From assembly GCF_015910535.1 (NCBI RefSeq), contig NZ_JACBJG010000006.1, forward strand, positions 124,001-188,000: DNA of 64,000 nucleotides, written 5' to 3'. The position numbers were made by a program, and so were the translations under genes. The notes under the pieces were generated by a model. That model made no database searches and was not told where the DNA came from. It saw nothing but the letters and a program-made list of their open reading frames with translations. This DNA is from Saccharomonospora sp. NB11. Its GTDB lineage: Bacteria > Actinomycetota > Actinomycetes > Mycobacteriales > Pseudonocardiaceae. The first letter of the stretch is position 1. Every line of letters starts with the position of its first letter. Below are positions 25,713-33,923 of the stretch, piece after piece.

Positions 25713-25750
25713 AAAGCCCCCGATCCACTGTGGTGGGTCGGGGGCTTTCT
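25713..25750 (+). terminator. Rho-independent terminator after rpoC
   Basis: AAAGCCCCCGATCCAC and GTGGGTCGGGGGCTTT form a 16-bp stem, with one G-T mismatch, around a 4-nt loop at 25713-25748. It can act in both directions. Confidence 0.9.
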
Positions 25751-26057
25751 CGTCCGTGCCTCCCAGGCCCGCGGCGAGTGCAGTGAGTGCTTCGACGTGC
25801 TCACGTTGTTCCTTGCGGGCACTACGCCACTGTGGCCAGAAGAGCAGGCCGATGCCTATCGCCATGCAGGCCGACAGTGGAGAGAGCCTGAGCCAGGTCT
25901 CCCTCGCTCAGATGCCCTCTCGGTCCCGGAAACGCCGGTTCACTATGCCAGCCCCACAAGGGGGTTCGGGGCGAAACGGTGAACGGGGCACCGGGCAGAC
26001 GGTTCAGTCCGTGAACGTTGCTTGTGCGTTGCCGGAAGCGTCCAGAAGAATCGGCTG
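25751..26057. other. Intergenic stretch without a supported gene
   Basis: Several short frames exist but none has a family pattern, consistent third-position GC and a ribosome site. A minus-strand frame from 25865 begins like a membrane segment (MAIGIGLLFWPQW) but runs into the rpoC terminator and antisense of rpoC, so it is not called. Confidence 0.5.
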
Positions 26058-26615
26058 GTGATCATTCCTGACACGAAGAACTGGACCTGGGTCCTCCAGC
26101 GGCAGTGCGCGGAGTGCGGGCTCGATGTGAGTGCCGTGCGGTGGGCGGACGTGCCGAGTCTGCTGCGCGCCAACGCCGCGTCCTGGTGCGAACTGCTCAG
26201 CAGCGGCGTTCGTCTGCGTGAGCGGCCACGATCCGACCGGTGGTCGGTACTGGAGTACGCCTGCCATGTTCGGGACGCGCTGCGCCTGCTGGATCAGCGG
26301 CTCGTGCTGATGCTCACCGAGGACGACCCCGTCTACGACGACTGGGACCAGGACCGGGCCGCTGTCGACGATCGGTACAACGAACAGGAACCCTCCATCG
26401 TGGCCACCGATCTGGGTATCGCCGCCGAACGTGCGGCGACCCGGTTGGACGGGCTCACGGACGACCTCGCGGGCGACGCTGTGCGGCGCAGCGGGCGGCG
26501 TGCTGACGGAACACGCTTCACCGTGGAAACGTTCGGGCGCTACATCCTGCACGACGTGGTGCACCACCTGAACGACGTCACCACACCGGTCGGCCCGTCC
26601 GGCACCGGCAGCTGA
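26058..26615 (+). CDS. DinB-like (mycothiol-dependent enzyme type) protein
   Basis: This 185-residue protein resembles the DinB/maleylpyruvate-isomerase-type four-helix family common in actinobacteria. Evidence is the opening IPDTKNWTWVLQRQCAECG, RSDRWSVLEYACHVRDALRLLDQRL, and a C-terminal GRYILHDVVHHLNDV with the paired His expected of a metal site. The first metal-binding His is in YACHVRD. The GTG at 26058 matches the usual N-terminus of relatives; a longer start at 26022 lacks support. The ribosome site is weak. Precise reaction unknown. Confidence 0.78.
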   Translation: MIIPDTKNWTWVLQRQCAECGLDVSAVRWADVPSLLRANAASWCELLSSGVRLRERPRSDRWSVLEYACHVRDALRLLDQRLVLMLTEDDPVYDDWDQDRAAVDDRYNEQEPSIVATDLGIAAERAATRLDGLTDDLAGDAVRRSGRRADGTRFTVETFGRYILHDVVHHLNDVTTPVGPSGTGS

Positions 26616-26748
26616 CGGCCCCGTCCGGATCAGCATTCTCGAACCGCACCACCAATGTTGTGGTCCGAGTGGGTGTGAGCCGTTGAACACCCGGTGAGAG
26701 GCCAGGATGCTGTGCTCCACATCCTCGTTCGGCAGGAAGGGACCTCTC

Positions 26749-27483
26749 ATGCTCAGACGTATCGCCGGCCTCGTGGCCGCCGCGCTGCTGGTGATCACGG
26801 GTACCGCCGTGATGTCCACGGCGACGGCTACACCCGCGCACGCGGACGGCTGCTACACGTGGACCCGGACGTTGAAGGAGGGGATGAAGGGGGAGGACGT
26901 CCGGCAACTACAGATCCGCGTGTCCGGTTACCCCGGTTACCGCAGCGTCCTCGCCCTGGACGGCTCGTACGGTGCGCACACCAAGGCCGCGGTGACCCGG
27001 TTCCAGCAGGCTTACGGACTGTCCGCCGACGGTGTGGCGGGGACGCAGACCTTCAACAAGATCTACCAACTTCAGGACAACGACTGCACGCCTGCCCACT
27101 TCAGCTACTCCGAGCTGAACAAGTGCAACTCGACCTGGTCCGGAGGTGCGGTGTCCGCGTCGACGGCCAGGGCGAACGCGCTCGTGTCGATGTGGAAGCT
27201 GGAGGCGCTGCGGCACGCGCTCGGCGACAAGCCGGTCCGGGTGACCAGTGGCTTCCGGAGCAAGGCCTGCAACGACCGCGCCGGCGGGTCGGCGAGCAGC
27301 AGACACATGTACGGCGACGGGGTCGATCTCGGCAGCCTGTCGCACTCGTTCTGCACCATCGCGAAGCAGGCCCGCTACCACGGTTTCAGCAACATCCTGG
27401 GCCCCGGCTACCCGAACCACAACGACCACGTGCACGTGGCTGTCGGCTCGACCACCTGGTCGGCTCCCAACTGCGGTATCTGA
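26749..27483 (+). CDS. Secreted zinc D-Ala-D-Ala carboxypeptidase (peptidoglycan-binding plus M15 domain)
   Basis: This 244-residue precursor has a signal peptide at 1-32 (MLRRIAGLVAAALLVITG ... AHA) and a peptidoglycan-binding domain at about 42-107 (VRQLQIRVSGYPG, DGSYGAHTKAAVTRFQQAYG). A peptidase M15 domain follows at about 115-240. The zinc ligands are predicted as His186 and Asp193 in SRHMYGDGVDLG and His229 in NHNDHVHV. The architecture matches the Streptomyces albus G DD-peptidase. Six Cys probably form disulfides. The ATG at 26749 has AGGAAGGGA upstream; an in-frame ATG 42 nt earlier would add a non-signal-like extension. It should trim peptidoglycan stem peptides outside the membrane. 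Confidence 0.9.
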   Translation: MLRRIAGLVAAALLVITGTAVMSTATATPAHADGCYTWTRTLKEGMKGEDVRQLQIRVSGYPGYRSVLALDGSYGAHTKAAVTRFQQAYGLSADGVAGTQTFNKIYQLQDNDCTPAHFSYSELNKCNSTWSGGAVSASTARANALVSMWKLEALRHALGDKPVRVTSGFRSKACNDRAGGSASSRHMYGDGVDLGSLSHSFCTIAKQARYHGFSNILGPGYPNHNDHVHVAVGSTTWSAPNCGI

Positions 27484-27491
27484 TTCGCTGA

Positions 27492-27530
27492 CCGCGTTCG
27501 GCCCGCGGAACGTGCGCGGGCCGAACGCGG
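27492..27530. terminator. Bidirectional terminator, related to the dispersed GCGTTT palindrome
   Basis: CCGCGTTCGGCCCGCG and CGCGGGCCGAACGCGG form a perfect 16-bp stem with a 7-nt loop, between the convergent genes ending at 27483 and 27553. Its inner part GCGTTCGGCCCGCGGAACG resembles the palindrome family seen at 48-63 kb. Confidence 0.8.
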
Positions 27531-27552
27531 CACTTCGTCGACGACAGCGGCG

Positions 27553-28710
27553 TCAGACGTCGAGCAGGTCGCGGGTCTCCTCCGCCGTGGCCCCCGAACC
27601 GATGCCGCCCTTGTCACCGGCGTCCTTGAGGTTCGTGACATGGTCGACGAGCTTGCCGTAGTGGTCGACGACCGTCTTGCCCGCCTGGTAGCCGTTGTCG
27701 GCCGTGCCTGTCGGGTTGATGCCGATGGTGGACTCCGCGAGCTTGCCCGCGCCCTTCTTCAACGACTCCGCCACGGCCGTCTTCATCGCGCCACCGCGGC
27801 CCACCTCGGCCACCGTGTCGAGCACGTTCGCGCCGTAGTTCTTCGGCTGCACACCGAGCTTCTCGCCGAGCGCGACGAGCTTCGAGCCGAACTTCTGGAA
27901 AAATTCGAGGATCTTGTCGAGGAGCTTGCCGAGCTTGCCCATCTTGCTCGTGACCCGCGAGAACATGCTCCCGGCCTTCGCGATGGACGCCGACATCGCC
28001 GCCGCCACCGACGACCCGAGGCTGACCACCGACGACGCGAGCGCGGGCAGCCAGATCCAGATCAGCCAGGTCACGAGCTCCGTGATGATCGCCTTGATGA
28101 CCTCTTCGACGACCGTCATGAGCATCGACGACATCTTGAGGATCTCCGCGACGCCCCCGGCGCTGGTCGCGACACCCTCGATGCCCTTGGCGAAGTCCCC
28201 GAGCGCCCGCCGTGCCGTGTCGCTCGCCTCGCCCTCCCAGTCGGCGAGCGCCTCGTCGGCGACGCGGACGAACTCGCCCGCGTACTGCACCAGGCCGTTG
28301 CCGATGGCGGCGAAGTCACCCGACGCCGTGCTCAACGCAGGACCGTCGCCCGACACCATGTGCAGCGCGTCCTGCAGCGGCGTCACGAGGTGCAGCACCA
28401 TGCTCAGACCGTTGCTGACCAGCCAGCCCACGGGGTCGAGCACCGCCGAGCCCACTTCCATCGCGCATTCCGCGGTGAACCCGGCCGCGTCGGTAATGAC
28501 GTTGCCCGCGTGCAGCATCACGTCGGCGACGTCCGGGTCGTCGGGCAGCCCCTGCCAGATGTTCGTGACGGTCTCGTAGCCCTTGATGGCCTGCTTGGCG
28601 ACGGGAGTGTGCTTCGCCAGGTCGAGAGCGGCGTCCCCGAACGAGGTGTCCGCGTCCCCCTTCAGTTCGACGGAGCCCGCGATGTCGGTGACCTCGATGG
28701 CCTCGGTCAT
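27553..28710 (-). CDS. Large WXG100-superfamily type VII secretion substrate (copy 1)
   Basis: This 385-residue protein has no recognised enzymatic domain. A helical region holds HMVSGDGPALSTASG at about 117-131 and a WXG motif (ALADWEGEAS, Trp158) typical of ESX-secreted helical hairpins. A hydrophobic stretch follows at about 210-240 (VTWLIWIWLPALASSVV), then a Lys/Leu-rich amphipathic region and a Gly/Ala C-terminus. It is paralogous to the protein at 30528-31649. The ATG at 28710 has an excellent GGAGGAGG site and lies 17 nt after a small WXG-type gene, the usual substrate pair arrangement. Whether it is a toxin is unknown. Confidence 0.75.
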   Translation of the reverse strand: MTEAIEVTDIAGSVELKGDADTSFGDAALDLAKHTPVAKQAIKGYETVTNIWQGLPDDPDVADVMLHAGNVITDAAGFTAECAMEVGSAVLDPVGWLVSNGLSMVLHLVTPLQDALHMVSGDGPALSTASGDFAAIGNGLVQYAGEFVRVADEALADWEGEASDTARRALGDFAKGIEGVATSAGGVAEILKMSSMLMTVVEEVIKAIITELVTWLIWIWLPALASSVVSLGSSVAAAMSASIAKAGSMFSRVTSKMGKLGKLLDKILEFFQKFGSKLVALGEKLGVQPKNYGANVLDTVAEVGRGGAMKTAVAESLKKGAGKLAESTIGINPTGTADNGYQAGKTVVDHYGKLVDHVTNLKDAGDKGGIGSGATAEETRDLLDV

Positions 28711-28727
28711 TCTTGTGCCTCCTCCGT

Positions 28728-29072
28728 TCAGGACCCGGCCGGGCCGGCGTCGTTGACCGTGTCGATCTCGACCTGGTAGCGGCCGATCGTGATCGCGCCC
28801 TGGTCGTCGTTACCCGCGTACATGTCGGCGGCGGTCTTGAACTTGTCGCCCAGCGCGGACAGGCCTTCCTGCATGCGGGAGAGGAGGTCGTTCAGCTCCC
28901 CGAGCGCTTCGGTGTAGGAGCTCTTGGTGGCCAGGCCGACCAGTCCCCACGATTCGTCGCCGACGTCGGCGCGGCTGACAAGGTCCTTGAACTCGTTCGC
29001 CTGGTCACCGAAGTCGTCCAGCGCGTTGCGGTAATTGCGCAACGCCTCCACTTCGACCTTGAAGCCGCCCAT
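28728..29072 (-). CDS. Small WXG100-like type VII secretion protein (copy 1)
   Basis: This 114-residue helical protein begins MGGFKVEVEALRNYRNAL and has a W-G turn (ADVGDESWGLVGL, Trp42) between two predicted helices, as expected of an ESAT-6/CFP-10-like hairpin. A C-terminal tail follows from about 85. The ATG at 29072 is preceded by GAGGAGAAC. The segment at 36-70 is nearly superimposable on the paralogue at 31687-32028. It probably dimerises with the large protein encoded just downstream. Confidence 0.78.
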   Translation of the reverse strand: MGGFKVEVEALRNYRNALDDFGDQANEFKDLVSRADVGDESWGLVGLATKSSYTEALGELNDLLSRMQEGLSALGDKFKTAADMYAGNDDQGAITIGRYQVEIDTVNDAGPAGS

Positions 29073-29146
29073 GGCTGTTCTCCTCGGACTGTGCCTGAAA
29101 CCCGTTTTCCGCTTTCTTCGACCGAGGAGGCGCGGTATCGGTTCCG

Positions 29147-29830
29147 TCAGCGGGTCCGAGGGAGCAGAAGATCGAGAAATTCGATGAGTACGTCGGCGGT
29201 ACCGACCATGTTGGCGGGCGTGAGCCGGTCGCCGGGAGTGGCATCGGTCCGGAGAGTGCCGTGTTCGAGCACGATCGGACTGAACCACGGCCCGCGCCTC
29301 GCGGTGAGCCACGTCAACGTCTCCGGCGTGACGAGCTGACGGGCGAGCGCCTCGTCGGGCGAGGCCACCACGAGTTTCTGGTGATGCCGACCGACCGTCA
29401 GTCCCGGCACGATCTGCGCCTTCAGGCCGAGATCCTGCACCGCGAGGAGCTCCGGTCCGATCCACACTCGTGCGGTGGGCGGTGCCGGGATCTGAACGAC
29501 GCGGTCGTGAGCGAGCTTGACGGTGCTGCCACCCGGCGAGTGCCTCCGCGTGCGCTTCTCGAACGCCAACACCCGGGTGGCGCCCCGCTTGAACTCGACG
29601 GCGTAGTCGAACGGCTGGGGAGCGTCGGCGGCACCCTCGGTGGGGAAGTGGCCGAACGACGGCCGGGTGCGGCCCGCGTCCCGGTACTCGACTCCGCCGA
29701 CCTGGCGCGCGAACTCCCGGCGCTCGGCCAGCAGTTGTTCGTCGGTCTTCGTCCTCGACCGTGAGACGACCAGCCACACGACCACGGCGGCGAGCGTGAG
29801 AAGGGGAATCGCGACGTAGACGGGGGTCAT
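29147..29830 (-). CDS. Hypothetical membrane-anchored protein of the WXG cassette (227 aa)
   Basis: I do not recognise the family. Residues 5-22 form an N-terminal membrane helix (YVAIPLLTLAAVVVWLVV). The remaining 200 residues form a soluble alpha/beta domain (FDYAVEFKRGATRVLAFE, VVQIPAPPTARVWIG, GPWFSPIVLEHGTL). It looks like a distant relative of the 195-residue protein upstream in both layout and the Trp-containing final strands. The ATG at 29830 has GGAGGAGC upstream. It may assist secretion or protect the cell from the neighbouring substrate; neither is shown. Confidence 0.68.
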   Translation of the reverse strand: MTPVYVAIPLLTLAAVVVWLVVSRSRTKTDEQLLAERREFARQVGGVEYRDAGRTRPSFGHFPTEGAADAPQPFDYAVEFKRGATRVLAFEKRTRRHSPGGSTVKLAHDRVVQIPAPPTARVWIGPELLAVQDLGLKAQIVPGLTVGRHHQKLVVASPDEALARQLVTPETLTWLTARRGPWFSPIVLEHGTLRTDATPGDRLTPANMVGTADVLIEFLDLLLPRTR

Positions 29831-29932
29831 CGGTGCTGCTCCTCCACTCGGGGGCCGCGTCAGTACATCACGCCGCCCACCGCACGCGGTCGAGTGTGCG
29901 CGGTGGGCGGCGTGAACGACGGGCGAGCCCGG

Positions 29933-30520
29933 TCAGCGTGGCGCGGTCAGTTCGTCGAGCGCGCGCAGCAGCCGTCTGGGCCCGAGCTGCCCTTGCCAGC
30001 TGAGCGAGACCAGCCCTGGGCCTTCGTGCCGGACCGGGGTGCCGGACTCGGCCAAGCGGTCGCGCGCCCAGTCGACGAAGTCGGCGTAGTACGCCTCCGC
30101 GTTCCCGGAGATCGCCCTCGCCCCCGAAGCACCGTGGAAGCCGCCGAAGGGGCGCGTCGACGTGGCCACCGCGACCACCGAGTATCGGTGGATGGTCCAC
30201 TGCTGCTGGCCGTTGCGGACCCCCCGGCGTCTCGGCACTCCGTACTGCACGGCGTAGACGGGCCGGTGTCCGTAGGTGCCGAGGAGCTCGCACTCCGCGT
30301 ACGGCACCGAGTAGGACCAGGTCACCGACCCGCTACCGGGGAGCTCGTCACCTTCTCGCGGTTGCCAGGGCAGTCGACGTTTCAACAGCCAACCGTGCGC
30401 GCGAGCCAGGCGGGGGAGCCGGACGAACCGCAACCACGCCGAGTGCAGCCCGTCCCAGCATCCGATGACCGTGAACACGACGACGGTGCACACGACCAGC
30501 AGGGCGAGCGAGGTGGGCAT
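29933..30520 (-). CDS. Hypothetical membrane-anchored protein of the WXG cassette (195 aa)
   Basis: No family recognised. An N-terminal membrane helix (about 3-22, LALLVVCTVVVFTVIGCW) is followed by a basic stretch and a soluble domain with strands such as SVTWSYSVPYAECELLGTYG and GPGLVSLSWQGQL near the end. It starts 7 nt after the large WXG protein at 30528-31649, so it is in that operon. Its placement after a large WXG gene and its fold pattern suggest a partner or immunity role, as inference only. Confidence 0.68.
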   Translation of the reverse strand: MPTSLALLVVCTVVVFTVIGCWDGLHSAWLRFVRLPRLARAHGWLLKRRLPWQPREGDELPGSGSVTWSYSVPYAECELLGTYGHRPVYAVQYGVPRRRGVRNGQQQWTIHRYSVVAVATSTRPFGGFHGASGARAISGNAEAYYADFVDWARDRLAESGTPVRHEGPGLVSLSWQGQLGPRRLLRALDELTAPR

Positions 30521-30527
30521 GACGCTC

Positions 30528-31649
30528 TCAGAAGTCCAGCTGCCGGGACGTCGTCTCGGTCGGCTGGTCCTCGCCGATGTCGCCGGCCTCGGCCGCGCCC
30601 GTGATGCCCTCGTAGTGCCCTTCGAGCGACGACATCGACACCTGGTCCTTGAAGAAGTCGGTGGCCGTGCCCCGCATCGACTTCCCGAAGCCCTGAGAAA
30701 CCCGCGACCCGACCATCCCGGTCTCCGCGTGCAGGAGACGATCCCGCATGCCGGCCCTCATACCGTTCTCGAGCGCGTCGTCGACCCGCTGCGTCGCCTG
30801 GGTCACCTGCCTCCGCGTGGTGTCCATCGCCTCCCGGAAGCTCCTGCCCTGCCTCGTGACGAAGTCCCGCAGCTTGGCCAACAACTCCTGGATCTTGTCG
30901 AGGAGTTTCCGCAGCCAGTTCACCTGCTTGGTGGCCCTGGCACCGGTCTGGGCCGCACGAACGCCGGTGGCGGCACCCGCGGCGGCGGTCGACGCGCCCG
31001 CCGTGGGAATCGCCGCGGCCAATGCCGGGACCCAGATCATGATCAGCCAGGTGATCAGCTCGGTGAGCAGAGCCTTGATGAACTCCTCGATCACCGTCAT
31101 GATCATGCTGGAGATCTGGAGCAGCTCGGAGATGTTTCCGGCTTCCCCGGCGACCGCCCTGATGCCCTTGGTGAACTCGCCGAACTTGGCGGCCGCGGCC
31201 TCCGCAGCCTCGCCGTCCCAGTCGGCCAGCGCCGTCTGGCACTCCTCGGCGAATTCGTCGGCGAAGTTGGCGATGCCTTGCGCGATGGAGGAGAAGTTGC
31301 CGGAGGCCGTCGACAGCGCAGGCCCGTCACCGCTGACCATGTGAATGGCGTCCTGCAACGGCTGGCAGATGGAGATCAGGAAGTCCAGCCCCTCACCGAC
31401 CAGCCACCCGATCGGGTCCGTCGCGACGTCCGACACGACGCTGGAGCACGACGAGATGAAGCTCGCGCCCTCCGAAGCGAGGCCCTGCAAGTCCGATCCG
31501 CTCAGGCCACCGTCCGACACCGCGCTCGCCGCCCCGGCGAAGATCCCGACGGCGCCTCCCACCACGGGAAGTCCCTTGACGGCCTCGACGACCTTCTCGC
31601 CGTAGGAGCTCTCGCTCTCGATCGTGATGCCGCTCAACGCGTCGCTCAT
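30528..31649 (-). CDS. Large WXG100-superfamily type VII secretion substrate (copy 2)
   Basis: This 373-residue protein is the paralogue of the protein at 27553-28710. It shares GWLV, PLQDA and the exact HMVSGDGPALSTASG (here about 103-117), a WXG motif (ALADWDGEAA, Trp144), KGI and SSM-MTV-EE-IKA blocks, and a hydrophobic segment WLIMIWVPALAAAIP at about 201-215. The C-terminal region differs from copy 1 and is Arg/Met-rich, so it may be the variable functional end. The ATG at 31649 follows ACGAGGAATC. The small partner gene ends 37 nt upstream. Confidence 0.75.
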   Translation of the reverse strand: MSDALSGITIESESSYGEKVVEAVKGLPVVGGAVGIFAGAASAVSDGGLSGSDLQGLASEGASFISSCSSVVSDVATDPIGWLVGEGLDFLISICQPLQDAIHMVSGDGPALSTASGNFSSIAQGIANFADEFAEECQTALADWDGEAAEAAAAKFGEFTKGIRAVAGEAGNISELLQISSMIMTVIEEFIKALLTELITWLIMIWVPALAAAIPTAGASTAAAGAATGVRAAQTGARATKQVNWLRKLLDKIQELLAKLRDFVTRQGRSFREAMDTTRRQVTQATQRVDDALENGMRAGMRDRLLHAETGMVGSRVSQGFGKSMRGTATDFFKDQVSMSSLEGHYEGITGAAEAGDIGEDQPTETTSRQLDF

Positions 31650-31686
31650 GATTCCTCGTCCCCCTTCGGAAGCTGCTCGTGCCGCG

Positions 31687-32028
31687 TCACACGCTGACCG
31701 TCTTGATCGTGGCCTGGGCCATTTCGGACGCGATGCGTTGCAGCGTGGCCCTGTGTCGGTCCTCGGCTACGCGGTAGTGCATCGCCGCGGTCCTCACCTT
31801 GTAAGAAGCGGACTGCAGGCCTTCCTCCATTTCGGACAGCAGATCCTTCAGATCGCCCAACATGTTCGTGTAGTCCTGTTTGACGAACAGGCCGACGATT
31901 CCCCAGGACTCGTCACCCACGTCCGCCTGGTCGACCTGGTCGCGCACGGTGTTCACCGCCGACCGGTGCGAGGCCAACGCTTGCGAGTACCGGTAAAGAG
32001 CGTCGAGGTCGACGTGGAAGCCGGTCAT
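31687..32028 (-). CDS. Small WXG100-like type VII secretion protein (copy 2)
   Basis: This 113-residue protein aligns without gaps to the 114-residue copy 1 over residues 36-70 (ADVGDESWGIVGL, LGDLKDLLSEMEEGL) and has the same helix-turn-helix pattern. The C-terminus is more basic. Its ATG at 32028 overlaps the stop of the upstream membrane-protein gene by 4 nt, so translation is coupled. Expected partner: the large protein at 30528-31649. Confidence 0.78.
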   Translation of the reverse strand: MTGFHVDLDALYRYSQALASHRSAVNTVRDQVDQADVGDESWGIVGLFVKQDYTNMLGDLKDLLSEMEEGLQSASYKVRTAAMHYRVAEDRHRATLQRIASEMAQATIKTVSV

Positions 32029-32819
32029 AGTGTCCTTTCTTGCTGTCGTTCGGCGATCGAGCGGTTCTGGTCCGCCGTGTGCCGGCGTTCCCGAAGGGAG
32101 CCGACGAGACACAGGGCTCCGCCCAGCCAAGCCCCGCCGGCGAAGAGGAGCAGGCGCCATGCGGCGAGGTCGCCGGTGAGAACCGGGTGCGGCCACAGCG
32201 GGGTGACCCACACCGGCACCACCTCTCCCGGCCTCGGAGACGGCGACTCCGCGCCCCACCAGGTGCCCTCGACGACGTGCTCCTTCCCGTCGAAGAGGTA
32301 GGTCCCGGTGACGTACGAGCTCTTCTTGCGCGTCGTGTGCACGTCGGTGACGTGAAGCTCGGTCTCGTGGGCGTAGCCGGCCAGTCCCGACACCCCGTTC
32401 ACCGTCAGGTGGGTGGCGACGACGAGCAGCGCGACCCCCGCCGCCGTGCCGAGCATCCAGAGCACGCCGGAAGGTCCGGCGCCCCGACGCCGTCGTGCGG
32501 CGGAAATCAGTGCCACCACGAACGCGATCACCGAGGGCACGCCGACGACCAGCCCGACGACCCAGAGCAGCGCGCCCCACCCGACGGCGACCACCAGCCA
32601 GTACAGCGACACGGCGATGCCGAGCAGCCAGCCGACGGTGAGAACGAGCGTCCCCATGCGGTGCCGCTCCTGTCCTTCCCACGTCTGCGGGATGGGTTCG
32701 CCGTCCACGGTGTCGGGTGGCGGATGAGCCGCGCGGAGCCGAGATCCCAGTGTTCCGACGGCGATCGCACCGACGTAACCGGCGACGATCAGTACCGGAA
32801 GCATGTCTTCGACAGTCAT
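32025..32819 (-). CDS. Polytopic membrane protein of the WXG cassette (DUF3592-like)
   Basis: This 264-residue protein has about five membrane helices (near 6-24, 60-78, 82-105, 120-140 and 225-245). Between them is an outer loop at about 140-220 with HVTDVHTTRKKSSYVTGTY and EVVPVWVTPLWP, reminiscent of DUF3592-type envelope proteins. The ATG at 32819 is chosen over a TTG 9 nt upstream. It overlaps the small WXG gene that follows. Function unknown; the context suggests envelope support for type VII secretion. Confidence 0.7.
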   Translation of the reverse strand: MTVEDMLPVLIVAGYVGAIAVGTLGSRLRAAHPPPDTVDGEPIPQTWEGQERHRMGTLVLTVGWLLGIAVSLYWLVVAVGWGALLWVVGLVVGVPSVIAFVVALISAARRRRGAGPSGVLWMLGTAAGVALLVVATHLTVNGVSGLAGYAHETELHVTDVHTTRKKSSYVTGTYLFDGKEHVVEGTWWGAESPSPRPGEVVPVWVTPLWPHPVLTGDLAAWRLLLFAGGAWLGGALCLVGSLRERRHTADQNRSIAERQQERTL

Positions 32820-32870
32820 GGTCCCCAAGTAACGCGTCCGGGACCTCCCCGGCCCGGACGCAGCCTGCTC

Positions 32871-33452
32871 TCAGCGGTGGTCGTCGTCCTGGAAGAGGTT
32901 CTGCAGGAACTCGTCACCGGCCGAGCCGCCGCCTCCCGCCGGGGGAGGGGTCGACGGTTGTGCGGCGTCGCCGTCGAGAAAGTCCTGATGGGAGTAGTCC
33001 TCGTGGTACTCCTCCTCCGGGCTCGGCCGCGGCGCCCGAGTGGGACGTTCCTGCTCCATGCGCTCCCGCAGCTCCTCGGGCGTGGTGCCGAAGAGCTGGG
33101 CCTGTGTCTCGATCACCTGGTCGGTGACGCCCATGCCCTCGACGTGCTCGTCGACGATTCCGGCCTGCTTGCGCGCGGCCTCGCCCACGGCCTGCTGGAT
33201 CGTCGACAGCAGATCGGAGGCCAACGCCTGGGGCGGCTGAGCGAGCGCGCGGTCGGTGAGTTGGATGTCCTTGATCGCGCCGCCCGCGCCCGCCACCACG
33301 GTGACACTGCGGTCGGAGTTCGACGCGGTGGCCTCGATGGCGGCGATCTCGCTCTGCATCCGACCGACGTTGGCGAGCTGGTCGTCGACCTTCCTCAGCT
33401 TCGACTGGAACTGCTCGAACTGTGTGACGAGCCGTTCGAACTCCACCGACAC
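32871..33452 (-). CDS. YbaB/EbfC-like protein associated with WXG cassettes
   Basis: This 193-residue protein has an N-terminal YbaB-like part: a helix (EFERLVTQFEQFQSKLRKVDDQL), strands (SVTVVAGAGGAIKDIQL) and a second helix (ALASDLLSTIQQAVGEA). A variable acidic/Pro/Gly C-terminal tail from about 125 ends AGDEFLQNLFQDDDHR. The GTG at 33452 follows GGAGGGGACCC; an extended start at 33506 is unlikely. It is the first gene of the minus-strand WXG operon. Classical YbaB binds DNA; here a secretion-linked or regulatory role is inferred from position only. Confidence 0.72.
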   Translation of the reverse strand: MSVEFERLVTQFEQFQSKLRKVDDQLANVGRMQSEIAAIEATASNSDRSVTVVAGAGGAIKDIQLTDRALAQPPQALASDLLSTIQQAVGEAARKQAGIVDEHVEGMGVTDQVIETQAQLFGTTPEELRERMEQERPTRAPRPSPEEEYHEDYSHQDFLDGDAAQPSTPPPAGGGGSAGDEFLQNLFQDDDHR

Positions 33453-33923
33453 GTGGGTCCCCTCCGTTACTACTTGATCAACTACTCGGCCACGATGCGT
33501 GATCAATCATGGAGTACGGTGGAGGCAGCTGTCCGCGGTTCAGCCGTGATGGACGTGAATCACTCGCGATCGCCGGGAAGGGCGCTGCGATCGCGCACAC
33601 CGCCACCTGAGGTAGGCTGGGAAAACAGAACCACCCGTCCGTGTCCGCATCGCTGGTCGTACTCGACCCCCGATGTGGTAGCCGTGAATGCGGGCGGGTA
33701 TCTTTGACGACCGTGCCCGGCAGGCTGTCGGGCCCTCCGTGTGCCTTCAGATCACGGTGGGTGCTTCTGGCGCCTTCCCGCGGTCGAGTCAGGCGGAGTT
33801 CCACGGCAATCCCGATGGGAAGTTGACGGGTCGTTCCTCGATCCTGAGACGGGCCGACACGCCCGACCGCGGGTACCGGGGAGACAACGTAGAGCTAGGT
33901 AGACGCAACAGAAGGCTGGTCCA
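33453..33923. other. Divergent control region between the WXG operon and rpsL
   Basis: No gene is supported in these 471 nt. Two TGATCA palindromes lie at 33475-33480 and 33500-33505. On the minus strand TTGATC and TAGTTG with a spacer near 16 nt could be a promoter for the WXG operon. On the plus strand the rpsL leader contains the 17-nt motif CGACACGCCCGACCGCG at 33855-33871. A clear rpsL promoter was not identified. Confidence 0.45.
33855..33871 (+). promoter_or_regulatory. Leader motif shared with rpsJ
   Basis: CGACACGCCCGACCGCG occurs here, 52 nt before rpsL, and again at 38770-38786 upstream of rpsJ. Downstream, ACCGGG follows at the same distance in both places. Function unknown; position suggests a leader RNA or DNA control element of ribosomal operons. 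Confidence 0.5.

Noticed and set aside
32040-33707. A plus-strand frame of 555 codons opposite the WXG membrane and YbaB-like genes
   Set aside because: The minus-strand genes have ribosome sites, overlaps and domain patterns; the plus frame has none.
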